Shown: in pieces, positions 1 to 9,738 of the stretch
Position numbering within the stretch: position 1 is the stretch's first letter
How the letters are laid out: the number at the start of each line of letters is the position of its first letter
Source: Glaciecola punicea ACAM 611
GTDB taxonomy: Bacteria; Pseudomonadota; Gammaproteobacteria; Enterobacterales; Alteromonadaceae
Direction: 5' to 3'
Assembly (NCBI RefSeq): GCF_000252165.1
Contig: NZ_BAET01000030.1
Coordinates: 1-64,000 of the forward strand
Length of the DNA: 64,000 nucleotides
Translations under genes and position numbers: made by a program
The notes under the pieces: model-generated
What the model saw: the letters and a program-made list of their open reading frames with translations, nothing else
The model's database searches: none
Told to the model about the DNA's origin: nothing

Positions 1-140
1 ATTTTCTTGAAGTTTGTTGTTACAAATACATGCTTCAAAATCTTACATCGCGTCGTCTAAACAACACATAAATATTGACACTTCAGGCAACTGGTTTAGC
101 CTATACTCTCTAAGCTTTTCCTTGTCTCCCCGAAGCGAGA

Positions 141-200
141 GGCGCATTTTACATAGATAAATTATATGTACAAGCCAATTTTTAAATTAAGTGATTTTTT
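141..200 (-). promoter_or_regulatory. Stable-RNA (rRNA/tRNA-type) promoter firing off the left edge
   Basis: On the minus strand there is a -35 TTGTAC (168-173), a 16-bp spacer and a -10 TAAAAT (146-151), followed at once by the GC-rich discriminator GCGCC (141-145). Upstream of the -35 the DNA is A/T-rich (174-200), like an UP element. A -10 running into GCGCC is typical of stringently controlled rRNA and tRNA promoters in gammaproteobacteria. The roughly 140 bases from here to the window edge hold no leftward reading frame that I recognise, which fits an RNA leader. No boxA or mature RNA is visible, so the transcript type is inferred. Confidence 0.5.
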
Positions 201-288
201 ATATTCATTTGATTACTTTTGCATCGAATCGCTTAAAATATGGTTCTCTTTTAACAAATACGCTACATATAGCACGGTATAAGTTGTG

Positions 289-317
289 TTGACGATTCTT
301 AAGAATCCATTAATATT
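289..317 (+). promoter_or_regulatory. Possible promoter with a palindromic operator upstream of the LysE-family gene
   Basis: TTGACG (289-294) is followed after 16-17 bp by the weak -10 candidates TAATAT or AATATT (311-317). The perfect 14-bp palindrome GATTCTTAAGAATC (294-307) fills the spacer, where a dimeric repressor or MerR-type activator could act. The exporter gene starts about 60 bp downstream. No regulator gene is adjacent, so the operator role is inferred. Confidence 0.35.
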
Positions 318-375
318 ACGGTCTACCATCTATAATACTTGGGTTTAACACCCTTTAAGAAGAAAAATAGCCTTT

Positions 376-996
376 ATGCCAGACTTTACGGTTTTAGTGA
401 TTTTCATTCCTACATTCTTTCTAATCTCACTCACGCCTGGCATGTGTATGAGCTTGGCGATGACTTTAGGCATGACAATAGGGGTAAAAAAAACACTCTA
501 CATGATGGCGGGCGAGGTAATTGGTGTTGCCCTCGTGGCAATACTTGCAGTAATTGGTGTTGCTAGCATAATGATTCAATATCCCACAGCCTTCACTATA
601 TTTAAGGTGGTAGGTGGTCTATACCTTACTTATTTAGGGATTAAAATGTGGATAAGTAAAATTTACGTAGAGCTTGATACTGCTATTCCCCTAAGTAGTA
701 TTACCCCCATAAAACTTACCACGCAAGGGTTTGTTACTGCTGTAGCCAATCCGAAGGGATGGGCTTTTATGATTTCATTGCTTCCCCCCTTCTTAGATAT
801 TGCAAAACCATTGCCTATTCAACTCCTAGTGTTAGTATTTATTATTATGATAAGCGAATTAATTTGCATGCTACTTTACGCCAACGGCGGCAAATGGCTA
901 AGACAGCTTTTGAATAAAAGCGACAAGGCCCAGTGGGTAAATCGAATTGGCGGTGGTTTGTTAGTACTCATCGGGGTTTGGTTGGCTTTTTCTTGA
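376..996 (+). CDS. LysE/RhtB-family amino-acid exporter
   Basis: A 206-residue, strongly hydrophobic protein with about six predicted membrane segments. It has two LysE-superfamily hallmarks: the N-terminal stretch with LTPGMCM (about residues 19-25) and the NPKGW motif (about residue 125) after the second half begins. Family members export amino acids or homoserine lactones by proton antiport across the inner membrane; the substrate cannot be read from sequence. The length is normal for the family. It is monocistronic, preceded by a possible promoter and palindrome and followed 91 bp later by the yrdA-like gene. An overlapping frame starting at 339 is a shadow. Confidence 0.85.
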   Translation: MPDFTVLVIFIPTFFLISLTPGMCMSLAMTLGMTIGVKKTLYMMAGEVIGVALVAILAVIGVASIMIQYPTAFTIFKVVGGLYLTYLGIKMWISKIYVELDTAIPLSSITPIKLTTQGFVTAVANPKGWAFMISLLPPFLDIAKPLPIQLLVLVFIIMISELICMLLYANGGKWLRQLLNKSDKAQWVNRIGGGLLVLIGVWLAFS

Positions 997-1087
997 AAAG
1001 TACCTAATTATTGCGGTACAACTACGCATTTTAAAAGTCATCGCGCTGAATAATACTAATCATTTTTTTAATTTACCGAGACGATCC

Positions 1088-1621
1088 ATGCCAATTACTG
1101 CATTTAAGAAAATTAGACCCACGTTTGATAACAGTGTCTATATAGACACTACCGCACTACTAGCAGGTGATATACACCTTGGCAGCGACAGCAGCATTTG
1201 GCCTTTAGTTGCTGCACGCGGCGACGTTAACGTTATTCGCATAGGCGCGCGCAGTAACATTCAAGACGGTAGCGTATTGCACGTAAGCCGCCCCACTAAG
1301 AAAAATGCAAACGGTTATCCCTTAATCATTGGAGACGATGTAACCGTGGGCCATAAATGCATGCTACATGGCTGCGTTATTGGCAATCGCGTATTGGTTG
1401 GCATGGGCGCAATTGTAATGGATGGCGTGGTAGTGGAAGATGACGTATTTATTGGCGCCGGTGCCTTAGTTACGCCAAACAAGCGACTGGAGAGCGGATT
1501 TTTATACGTTGGCAACCCAGCCATTAAAAAACGTGCGCTGCATGATCATGAAAAAACGTTTTTGACAGAATCGGCAAATAACTATGTGATGCTTAAAAAC
1601 GAATATATGGACGAAGCTTAG
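1088..1621 (+). CDS. yrdA: Gamma-carbonic-anhydrase-fold hexapeptide protein (YrdA-like)
   Basis: A 177-residue protein with the hexapeptide repeats of a left-handed beta helix (residues about 30-140, for example the IGDDVTVGH and VGMGAIV repeats). His65, His89 and His94 sit where gamma-class carbonic anhydrases bind zinc between subunits. The family forms trimers in the cytoplasm; YrdA-type members bind metal, but their enzymatic activity is often weak or unproven. Its position beside aroE, with tsaC and yrdD nearby, matches the enterobacterial aroE-yrdB-yrdA neighbourhood, although yrdB is absent and the gene faces aroE convergently. Family assignment is firm, reaction uncertain. Confidence 0.88.
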   Translation: MPITAFKKIRPTFDNSVYIDTTALLAGDIHLGSDSSIWPLVAARGDVNVIRIGARSNIQDGSVLHVSRPTKKNANGYPLIIGDDVTVGHKCMLHGCVIGNRVLVGMGAIVMDGVVVEDDVFIGAGALVTPNKRLESGFLYVGNPAIKKRALHDHEKTFLTESANNYVMLKNEYMDEA

Positions 1622-1691
1622 ATACATCGCTAGTCTTAACTGGTGCCCCGGCGCAATTTTACTGACACAGACGTGATTATTGGTCCTTTGG

Positions 1692-2522
1692 TCACTTATT
1701 CAAATCGCGCAAATGAAGGTAAACAGGCTCACAAGAGGGCCTCTGACCAAACCACAGGTAAAAACTTTGCGCCGCTTGGTTAACTAGCATCCCTAAACCA
1801 TCAACAACCATTGTGCAGCCCAAACTAGTCGCTTTTTGCATAAACACTGTGGGCTTATTAAGATAGACCATGTCGTAAACACTTGGTTGGTTGGCAAAAA
1901 CACTATCAGGTAAATCGGGTAGTTCATTTTGCAGACTCAAGGACGTTGCATTTATGACAATATCAAATGCCTGCATACTGGCACTGTCGTATAGTCTCGC
2001 TTTTGAGTTTGCATAGCGGTTAGTATGTCTGACTAACGCTTGCGCTTTATCTACACTTCTATTATAAATTGCAATGCTGTTAATACCGGCATCAAGCAAC
2101 GCCGGTATTGCGCCCTTCGCTGCACCACCGGCACCAATCATCAATATGTTTGCTTTATTTACAGCAATATTATGTTGATGCAGGTCATTGACCAATCCTA
2201 CACCATCGGTATTGTCACCTGTAAAGCCGTTATTTTGCCTTATAATCGTGTTAACCGCTCCTGCTCGCTTAGCTTGAGATGACAATGTGTCTACCCACTG
2301 CAATGCGTCAAGCTTAAAAGGCATGGTCACGTTAGCACCAATACAAGATATGTCGGCAAAGAACTGATCAGCCGATAAAGCAAAACCATCACTTGGTGCT
2401 AAGCGCTTTTGATATTGTAAAGGAAGATTGAATTGACTAGCAAACATAGAATGAATAATAGGTGATTTACTTTGCTCTATTGGGTTTCCAAATACACAGG
2501 CAATTGCGGGATATGTCGACAA
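1692..2522 (-). CDS. aroE: Shikimate dehydrogenase (NADP+)
   Basis: A 276-residue AroE that reduces 3-dehydroshikimate to shikimate with NADPH, step four of the chorismate pathway. The N-terminal substrate domain carries SKSPIIHSMF (18-27) and NVTMPFK with catalytic Lys70; the partner acidic residue is in GDNTDG (102-107). The nucleotide-binding fold shows GAGGAAKGA from about residue 130. It is full length and starts with ATG. The ompW terminator lies upstream (2585-2613), so aroE should have its own promoter in the 60-bp gap. In enterics it follows tsaC; here ompW, the deaminase gene and hemF separate them. Confidence 0.95.
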   Translation of the reverse strand: MSTYPAIACVFGNPIEQSKSPIIHSMFASQFNLPLQYQKRLAPSDGFALSADQFFADISCIGANVTMPFKLDALQWVDTLSSQAKRAGAVNTIIRQNNGFTGDNTDGVGLVNDLHQHNIAVNKANILMIGAGGAAKGAIPALLDAGINSIAIYNRSVDKAQALVRHTNRYANSKARLYDSASMQAFDIVINATSLSLQNELPDLPDSVFANQPSVYDMVYLNKPTVFMQKATSLGCTMVVDGLGMLVNQAAQSFYLWFGQRPSCEPVYLHLRDLNK

Positions 2523-2584
2523 GTGATAGTCCTTAAAAATGAGTCATGTCTAATGATACTCAAAAACACGAGACATTCCTAAAG

Positions 2585-2613
2585 GTAAAAAGCCCCGCGA
2601 TGAATGCGAGGCC
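2585..2613 (-). terminator. Intrinsic terminator of ompW
   Basis: Read leftward, a 7-bp stem (gcctcgc pairing with gcggggc through one G-U pair, 2592-2612) has a 7-nt loop and is followed by a run of five T residues. It lies 32 bp after the ompW stop codon and would also insulate aroE. Confidence 0.8.
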
Positions 2614-2644
2614 CTATAACTAGTTTTACTTCTACTTGTTTTAG

Positions 2645-3346
2645 TTAAAACTTGTAGCCAACTGAAATGGTGTAAACAAACGGATTGATGTCAACTGACT
2701 CAATTGAACCCAAATCTGCGCCATTTACTTTAAAGCTAGCGTCAGTTTCAAGGCCAATATAGCGCACCGACGCATTTAAGAAAATACCGTCAGCAATTTT
2801 ATAATCAGCGCCAATTTGCGCCGCTAAGCCAAATGAGTTATCCAAACTTAAATCAGAAATAGTAGCGCCAATCGCGCCGTTTATGGACTCTGCGCTAGTG
2901 GTATTGAAATCTTCATCAAAAAAGATCGTGTAGTTTACGCCAAGACCAACGTAGGGCTGAAACGCAGCGCTTCCATGATTGAAGAAATAGTTCGCGGTTA
3001 TCGTCGGGGGTAAATGTTTAGTTTTCCCCAAGTTTCCACCACTGGCTAAGTCTATTTTATGAGAGAAAGGGGTAGCAGCTAATACTTCTATATTCCAGCT
3101 GTCGCTTAAGAAGTACGCAACGTTTAGGCCAAGCTGTGTGTTGTCGTCAACGCTAACGCCGCCAACCACAGCTTCACCAATTTGAAAGTTATCGCCGCCA
3201 ACCAAAATATTAGTGCTTGAATCATCTGGTGCAACGGTTGTGAAACCGGCACGAAATAGAATATCGCCGGCTTCATGGGCGAACGCATTTACGCTAGATA
3301 ACGCTAGAGCAGAAACAAGGGCAGTGCAAAGTATAGTTTTTTTCAT
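2645..3346 (-). CDS. ompW: OmpW-family outer membrane protein
   Basis: A 233-residue protein with a clear Sec signal peptide (residues 1-23, cleaved after NAFA). The mature part begins HEAGD and has the alternating amphipathic strands of an eight-stranded barrel, including an LPPTITANYFF strand and the C-terminal strand ending GYKF with the terminal Phe that BAM recognises. OmpW proteins are narrow channels for small hydrophobic molecules and are often linked to anaerobic or osmotic adaptation. It is transcribed alone, with its own terminator downstream. Two FNR-like boxes upstream suggest control by oxygen. Confidence 0.93.
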   Translation of the reverse strand: MKKTILCTALVSALALSSVNAFAHEAGDILFRAGFTTVAPDDSSTNILVGGDNFQIGEAVVGGVSVDDNTQLGLNVAYFLSDSWNIEVLAATPFSHKIDLASGGNLGKTKHLPPTITANYFFNHGSAAFQPYVGLGVNYTIFFDEDFNTTSAESINGAIGATISDLSLDNSFGLAAQIGADYKIADGIFLNASVRYIGLETDASFKVNGADLGSIESVDINPFVYTISVGYKF

Positions 3347-3422
3347 TACGTGCTCACTATATTAATTAAAGGGGAAACCAAAAATCTTGCGTCATATAGT
3401 AAAGTGCGTGGAAATAAAAATA

Positions 3423-3487
3423 TTGATGTAGATTAATAGATGTTAACGACCTGCAATAAAATCGCTTAATTCATTGATCTATATCAA
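3423..3487 (-). promoter_or_regulatory. Two FNR-type boxes upstream of ompW
   Basis: TTGAT-CTAT-ATCAA (3474-3487) is a perfect match to the FNR/EtrA consensus TTGATNNNNATCAA. TTGAT-GTAG-ATTAA (3423-3436) is a second copy with one mismatch. They are about 130 and 80 bp upstream of the ompW start and beyond the deaminase stop codon (3520), so ompW is the only sensible target. FNR control of ompW is known in E. coli; function here is inferred. Confidence 0.55.
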
Positions 3488-3519
3488 GTAAAATAGAGCA
3501 TATTGCAAATAAGCAAATG

Positions 3520-4539
3520 TCAGTCGGTAGCAGTCAATGCCCGTATTTGAGCTAGCCAGTGCTGCTTTTGAGATTCAGGTAAAAAACTCGCCGTAAAGCT
3601 GTTGCACACTAGCTGCGCTAACGCTTGTTCAGATAGGGATAAATGATGAGCAAGCGCATGGAAATTGTCGTCTAAGTAGCCGCCAAAATAGGAAGGGTCA
3701 TCAGAGTTAACAGTTACCAGCAAACCATCATCAAGCAACTGGATTATGTTATGCTGCGACATTTCATTCACCACGCGCAGTTTGAGGTTGCTAAGTGGGC
3801 AGACTGTTAAGGGAATCTGCTGCTCTTTTAAATAAGCCATTAGGCTTGAGTCTTCAATACTGCGAACACCGTGATCTATGCGATCAACTCTTAGTAATTC
3901 AAGCGCCTCCCATACATATTCAGGGGGGCCTTCTTCACCCGCATGCGCAACTAACTTAAAACCCAGTTCTTTAGCTTGGGCAAACACATGTGTAAATTTA
4001 GACGGTGGATTACCTAACTCAGAGCTGTCTAAGCCTACCGCCGTTATCATTGAATAATATGGACGCGCATCTGCTAAAGCTTCAAGAGCGCTTAACTCAC
4101 TAAGGTGACGTAAGAATGACAAAATAAGATATACCGACATGCCAAATTCGGCCTTAGCTTTTTGGATAGCGCGCGCGAACCCTGGCATAAACACAGCGTA
4201 ATCGATACCTCGTTGCGTGTGAGTTTGGGGATCAAACATAATCTCAGTATGCACAATATTTTGTTCATAGCATTTGCATAAATACGCCCACATAAGCGCA
4301 AAAAAATCGTCTTCGTCGCGCAATACATCGGCACCTTGGTAGTATAAATCCAGAAAATTCTGCAGATTCTCAAATTGATAAGCACTTTGTATGGCTTCAA
4401 CATTCGCAAACGGCAATGCTATATTATGCTTTTGCGCTAAATCCCACATTAACTGAGGCTCTAAACTGCCCTCTATATGCAAGTGTAGTTCTGCTTTAGG
4501 CAGTGTGTGAATTAGGTGTTTAAGCCTTTTCGACATCAT
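3520..4539 (-). CDS. Adenine deaminase of the adenosine-deaminase superfamily (Aah1-like)
   Basis: A zinc amidohydrolase of 339 residues from the chosen start. Metal ligands are visible in ELHLHIEG near the N-terminus, HAGEEGPPEY mid-protein and SDDPSYFGGY near the C-terminus. The motifs FDPQTHTQRG, HAGEEGPPEY and VNSDDPSYFGGY are those of the bacterial adenine deaminase subgroup rather than true adenosine deaminase, so the likely reaction is adenine to hypoxanthine plus ammonia in purine salvage. The ATG at 4539 is chosen because GGAG lies 8 nt upstream; an in-frame TTG at 4557 would lie upstream of that site. It is last in the yrdD-tsaC-hemF run, 57 bp after hemF. Automatic pipelines may label it add. 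Confidence 0.85.
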   Translation of the reverse strand: MMSKRLKHLIHTLPKAELHLHIEGSLEPQLMWDLAQKHNIALPFANVEAIQSAYQFENLQNFLDLYYQGADVLRDEDDFFALMWAYLCKCYEQNIVHTEIMFDPQTHTQRGIDYAVFMPGFARAIQKAKAEFGMSVYLILSFLRHLSELSALEALADARPYYSMITAVGLDSSELGNPPSKFTHVFAQAKELGFKLVAHAGEEGPPEYVWEALELLRVDRIDHGVRSIEDSSLMAYLKEQQIPLTVCPLSNLKLRVVNEMSQHNIIQLLDDGLLVTVNSDDPSYFGGYLDDNFHALAHHLSLSEQALAQLVCNSFTASFLPESQKQHWLAQIRALTATD

Positions 4540-4596
4540 ACTTGACGCTCCTATCAACTACTTATATACAAAAGTCACGTTTGTTCACAAAAAAGC

Positions 4597-6122
<1,526 letters not shown>

Positions 6123-6704
6123 TTATTCGCTTTCATCTATAAGGTGCGCACAATCTGCATTGGCACATAAAAGTATTTTTTCACCCTTGGTTTTTACCAG
6201 CATAATATTGGCATTACACTGTGGGCACGATTTATCGACAGGCTCGTTGTTTAGCAGGTACTTACACTTTGGATAATTATCGCAGGCATAGAAGAACTTT
6301 CCAAATCGATTCTGTCTTTTTTGTATCATGCCTTTTTTACAGCTAGGGCAAGCTACAGAATTGTATTGTGCCTGAATCTGCTTTTGTTGATTAGTCGAAA
6401 TAAAGTGACAACTTGGAAAGTTTGTACAGCCTATAAACATACCATAGCGGCCTTTTTTAACCGCAAGCGGCTCATTGCACTGCGGGCAATGACTATCCTG
6501 CATTACTTTTAAGGTGCTCACTTCGGTGCTAGTAAGCGATTTAGAATAATCACATGACGGGTATGTAGTACAGCCCAAAAAGCTTGATTTACCAACATGC
6601 TTTAGCTGCAAAGGCGCGCTACACTTTGGACAATCACCATATGCAACCTGGTTAGCCTGATGTGAAGAGTGCTCTGGAAATATAACGTCTTTTTTTTTAG
6701 ACAT
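6123..6704 (-). CDS. yrdD: YrdD-like protein with topoisomerase-type C4 zinc fingers
   Basis: A 193-residue protein made almost entirely of repeated zinc ribbons like those at the C-terminus of topoisomerase I. CxxC pairs followed by GC-T-YPSC-type pairs begin near residues 25, 73, 119 and 160, giving three complete modules and a fourth with CPQCNAN. The family is thought to bind single-stranded DNA or RNA; the cellular role is not defined. It is first of a tightly packed run with tsaC (0 bp gap) and hemF. The smg (DUF494) gene, usual between dprA and yrdD in relatives, is absent from the 50-bp gap upstream. Confidence 0.88.
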   Translation of the reverse strand: MSKKKDVIFPEHSSHQANQVAYGDCPKCSAPLQLKHVGKSSFLGCTTYPSCDYSKSLTSTEVSTLKVMQDSHCPQCNEPLAVKKGRYGMFIGCTNFPSCHFISTNQQKQIQAQYNSVACPSCKKGMIQKRQNRFGKFFYACDNYPKCKYLLNNEPVDKSCPQCNANIMLVKTKGEKILLCANADCAHLIDESE

Positions 6705-6754
6705 TCGCGCTTTTATTCATAAGGTTTCTCTTATTTTTGTAGCATGTTGAGCAT

Positions 6755-7897
6755 TTACTTCGCTTTCAATTTGACATAGCCTTGCGCAGTTGAGGTGATA
6801 AGCCCTCGCAGTTCGTACTCCAAGAGCTGAAGTAAGACCTCGTTGAGGGGCATAGCCGTGAGCATAACAATACTATCTATTGAGGTTGCAACATAATCAA
6901 CACTATCTAACAATAGATCAGATGCCAAGTCCTCATGTGTTTTATTGTCGGCTTTTTTCGGTTGTTTGGCAATGCTAGGAATCTCATCCAATATATCTTG
7001 AATATCTTCGGTAAGTTTTGCGCCTTGTTTGATTAACCAGTGACAGCCATGCGCATTCGGATTATTAACATTGTTAGGTATTGCAAACACTTCCCTATTT
7101 TGTTCAATGGCGTATTTGGCGGTCACTAAGCTACCGCTTTTTATCTTTGCTTCCACCACCACAGTGCCTAAACTCATGCCACTAATAATGCGATTCCTGC
7201 GCGGAAACATGGTTGCGACTGGAAATGTGCCTAATAAAAACTCAGACACAAGCGCACCACTTTGTGCTACATCCATGTAAAGTTGTTTATGGCGTTTTGG
7301 ATACACCACATCTACGCCGCATCCTAGTACACCTATGGTGGGTAAATTATTAGCTAAACTTGCCTGGTGACAGGCAGCGTCTATACCTAGCGCTAGACCA
7401 CTGACACTTAGTGCACAAGTATGTTCTGCTAAATTTTGAATAAGATCGTGGGTGGTCTGCACAGCACTAAATGAGGCCTTACGACTGCCCACAAAGGCAA
7501 TTTGCGGCTGCGACAGCAGCGCAATGTTGCCTGACACAAATAAGAACAGCGGCGGGCGTGATATTTGTTTTAACAGGGGTGGATAATCTTCACATTCAAG
7601 ACTCACAAAATGATGTTGATCAGACTCGCAAATCCACGCTAGGGTCTGTGCCTTCTGTTTTGAAAGTGATTTGTTGTTAATAGACATAGCGTTGACTTGC
7701 TCACTGGACCATCCAATTGCGCTTAGCTGCGAGTGACTTTTTGTTAATAGTTGGCTTAAGCTACAGCTTAGTTTAGTCGCGCTGGTGGATAGGCGAATAT
7801 AGCCAATTTGGGGAATATTGTTTAGCCTAAGCCAGTTGCTCACGAGAGCCTCGAGGGTGTTTTGTGATGTGTGAGGGGGATTAAATAAAGTAGACAT
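6755..7897 (-). CDS. dprA: DNA processing protein DprA (Smf)
   Basis: A 380-residue DprA, which binds incoming single-stranded DNA during natural transformation and loads RecA. An N-terminal helical (SAM-like) region is followed by the Rossmann-like core with FVGSRKAS, SGLALGIDAACHQASL, GVLGCGVDVVYP, RRNRIISGMS and GSLVTAKYAIEQNREVFAIP. The C-terminal 60 residues form a winged-helix domain. The ATG at 7897 is chosen because GGAAGG lies 8 nt upstream; an in-frame TTG at 7924 would give nine extra residues upstream of that site. It sits between the LysM-less gene and yrdD. Confidence 0.95.
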   Translation of the reverse strand: MSTLFNPPHTSQNTLEALVSNWLRLNNIPQIGYIRLSTSATKLSCSLSQLLTKSHSQLSAIGWSSEQVNAMSINNKSLSKQKAQTLAWICESDQHHFVSLECEDYPPLLKQISRPPLFLFVSGNIALLSQPQIAFVGSRKASFSAVQTTHDLIQNLAEHTCALSVSGLALGIDAACHQASLANNLPTIGVLGCGVDVVYPKRHKQLYMDVAQSGALVSEFLLGTFPVATMFPRRNRIISGMSLGTVVVEAKIKSGSLVTAKYAIEQNREVFAIPNNVNNPNAHGCHWLIKQGAKLTEDIQDILDEIPSIAKQPKKADNKTHEDLASDLLLDSVDYVATSIDSIVMLTAMPLNEVLLQLLEYELRGLITSTAQGYVKLKAK

Positions 7898-8037
7898 GTG
7901 ACTTTCCTTCCTTGGAATCATCAAAGTGATATAAATATGTATGCACTAGTGTGCTTGTAATTATGCTTGTTTAATCGTTGTAAAATACTTCGTAACTACA
8001 ATAAAACCATCAATCAACTATTATCAGTTGCAATTAA

Positions 8038-8937
8038 CTAAGGCTTCGCAATAATTTCGCCGCCCGTTAAATGAGTGTCAGTTTTAATTACCCACGCATA
8101 GCTAGCCTCTTCAAAGCTTTGAATGACCACAAGCTCGCCTACTTTAAACGCGGGTTGTTCAACGCGTTCGCCCGACGCAAGTATATCTAGCAAGCTGCTT
8201 TTTTTAGCATAGCGCGGGGCAGCTTTACTGATTACATCGGGGCCTTTTTGATAAATGCCAAACACGGTACCTGGCGATACCTGATTTTCACCCAGATTAA
8301 CAATCACAACATCTTGCATGCTGATAAGCGAATTACCATTGATATTTTGCACAACTTCACCGACCTGATCTTGCGCAGGAGCAAGCCTTAAGTCATGCTC
8401 CTTTACCTTACTTTGCGGCTTTAGTTTGTCACCTTGCTTCGCTTCAAAAGTACTTAAGGTAAGACGCACAACTTGACGCTCATCAGACAAGATCTTACTC
8501 ACTTCAGCGTTGCTTAGGTGACTAATTTGTAAACCAAGATTATTACCCTTACTGTCGAAAACTTCGCGCACCTTGCGCACAACCTGATAAGAGGCATTAG
8601 CGTCGGGCAGATTATGCGCTAGTACATAATCTTGGTTAGTAAAACGTGGGGTACCTAAATTATCACCCAGTAATGTTGGTAGCAGCGCGTACTGATGGGC
8701 ATCTATCATAATGTCATTTTTTATGAAGGGCGATATCATTGACCACGGCAAAACAGAGATAGGATTAACTTTATTTGTCACACGACTTTGTGGGCTTAGC
8801 ACCACAGAGGTTTTGACGTAAACCTTAGGGGCGTCCGATTTTATATTTAAGACGTCGGCAATTGCTAAACTCACATTAGTCCATATTAATGCTAAAAGTA
8901 GTGCTATTGTTCCAATTAATGCCGCACCATGTGTCAT
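8038..8937 (-). CDS. LysM-less relative of the peptidoglycan-binding protein coded upstream of dprA
   Basis: A 299-residue protein with an N-terminal hydrophobic signal (residues about 8-27). It resembles the C-terminal part of the LysM proteins usually coded next to dprA: a VLSPQSRVT / LPWSMISPFI block, then a VVIVNLGENQVSPGTVFGIYQKGP block, then AFKVGELVVIQSFEEASYAWVI and a final GGEIIAKP. The N-terminal LysM motif (YxVxxGDTLWDIS) expected just after the signal is missing, and I find no LysM-coding sequence in the 240 bp upstream. It may still work as a periplasmic protein of unknown role, or be an internally deleted copy whose reading frame was kept. Confidence 0.7.
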   Translation of the reverse strand: MTHGAALIGTIALLLALIWTNVSLAIADVLNIKSDAPKVYVKTSVVLSPQSRVTNKVNPISVLPWSMISPFIKNDIMIDAHQYALLPTLLGDNLGTPRFTNQDYVLAHNLPDANASYQVVRKVREVFDSKGNNLGLQISHLSNAEVSKILSDERQVVRLTLSTFEAKQGDKLKPQSKVKEHDLRLAPAQDQVGEVVQNINGNSLISMQDVVIVNLGENQVSPGTVFGIYQKGPDVISKAAPRYAKKSSLLDILASGERVEQPAFKVGELVVIQSFEEASYAWVIKTDTHLTGGEIIAKP

Positions 8938-9203
8938 GTTTTAATTACCTTACAAGAATACAGATTCATATCTGGATTGAGTGTTGTATAATAGTTAATC
9001 GGTTTAAATCCTATAAAATTAAGCCCAATAAGCTTGAATTTGCGTTATTAGTCGCAAGTTCTACACCTAAGCAAGCGCTCAAGATTGAACGCGAGTGCAA
9101 CGTGCTACCATTGCCATAGCATGTTAAGTTAATATGACATTTGGTAGATACGAATTGTGAACCAATGTTATAAATATTGATACTGACCCAAAGAGTAATT
9201 TTT

Positions 9204-9713
9204 ATGTCCACATTAGAAGTATTAACCTTTCCCGATGAACGCTTGCGTACTGTGGCCAAACACGTGCCAGCGGTAGACAAAAGCATTCAAACTTTGGTAA
9301 AAGATATGTTTGAAACAATGAAGGAAGAAAAGGGAATTGGCCTTGCCGCTACGCAGGTTAACGTGCATAAGCGCGTAGTCGTAATGGATGTATCTTCCGA
9401 TCAAAACGAGCCCTATGTGTTTATAAACCCTGAAATTATTGAAAAAAGCGGTTCAATCATAAGCGAGGAAGGCTGTTTGTCGGTTCCCGATAATTATGCA
9501 AAAGTAGATCGAGCCGAGTTTGTAAAAGTACAGGCGCTAAACGAAAAGGGCGAAAACTTTGAGCTTGAAGCCCATGGTTTGTTAGCAGTGTGTATTCAAC
9601 ACGAGCTTGATCATCTGCAGGGAAAGCTTTTTGTAGATTATTTATCGCCTTTAAAACGCGATCGCATTAAGAAAAAACTTGAAAAAGAAGCGCGCTTGGC
9701 CGCAAAAGATTAA
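9204..9713 (+). CDS. def: Peptide deformylase
   Basis: A 169-residue metalloenzyme that removes the formyl group from N-terminal methionine of new proteins. All three motifs are intact: GIGLAATQV (about 46-54), EGCLSVP (about 89-95, metal-binding Cys) and [12 protein letters not shown] (about 132-143, two metal-binding His and the catalytic Glu). The start is the ATG at 9204 preceded by an AAAGAG site; the in-frame TTG at 9177 is unlikely. It begins the def-fmt-rsmB-trkA run and is divergent from the LysM-less gene. Confidence 0.97.
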   Translation: MSTLEVLTFPDERLRTVAKHVPAVDKSIQTLVKDMFETMKEEKGIGLAATQVNVHKRVVVMDVSSDQNEPYVFINPEIIEKSGSIISEEGCLSVPDNYAKVDRAEFVKVQALNEKGENFELEAHGLLAVCIQHELDHLQGKLFVDYLSPLKRDRIKKKLEKEARLAAKD

Positions 9714-9738
9714 TCACTACGATCCATAAGGACTTACT

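Noticed and set aside
75-107. TTGACA and TATACT on the plus strand near the left edge
   Set aside because: The spacer is 21 bp, too long for a normal sigma-70 promoter, and the opposite strand has a much better stable-RNA promoter whose leader covers this segment.
9011-9286. Minus-strand 91-residue frame upstream of the LysM-less gene, checked as a lost LysM exon
   Set aside because: It contains no LysM-like motif and overlaps the def start on the other strand.
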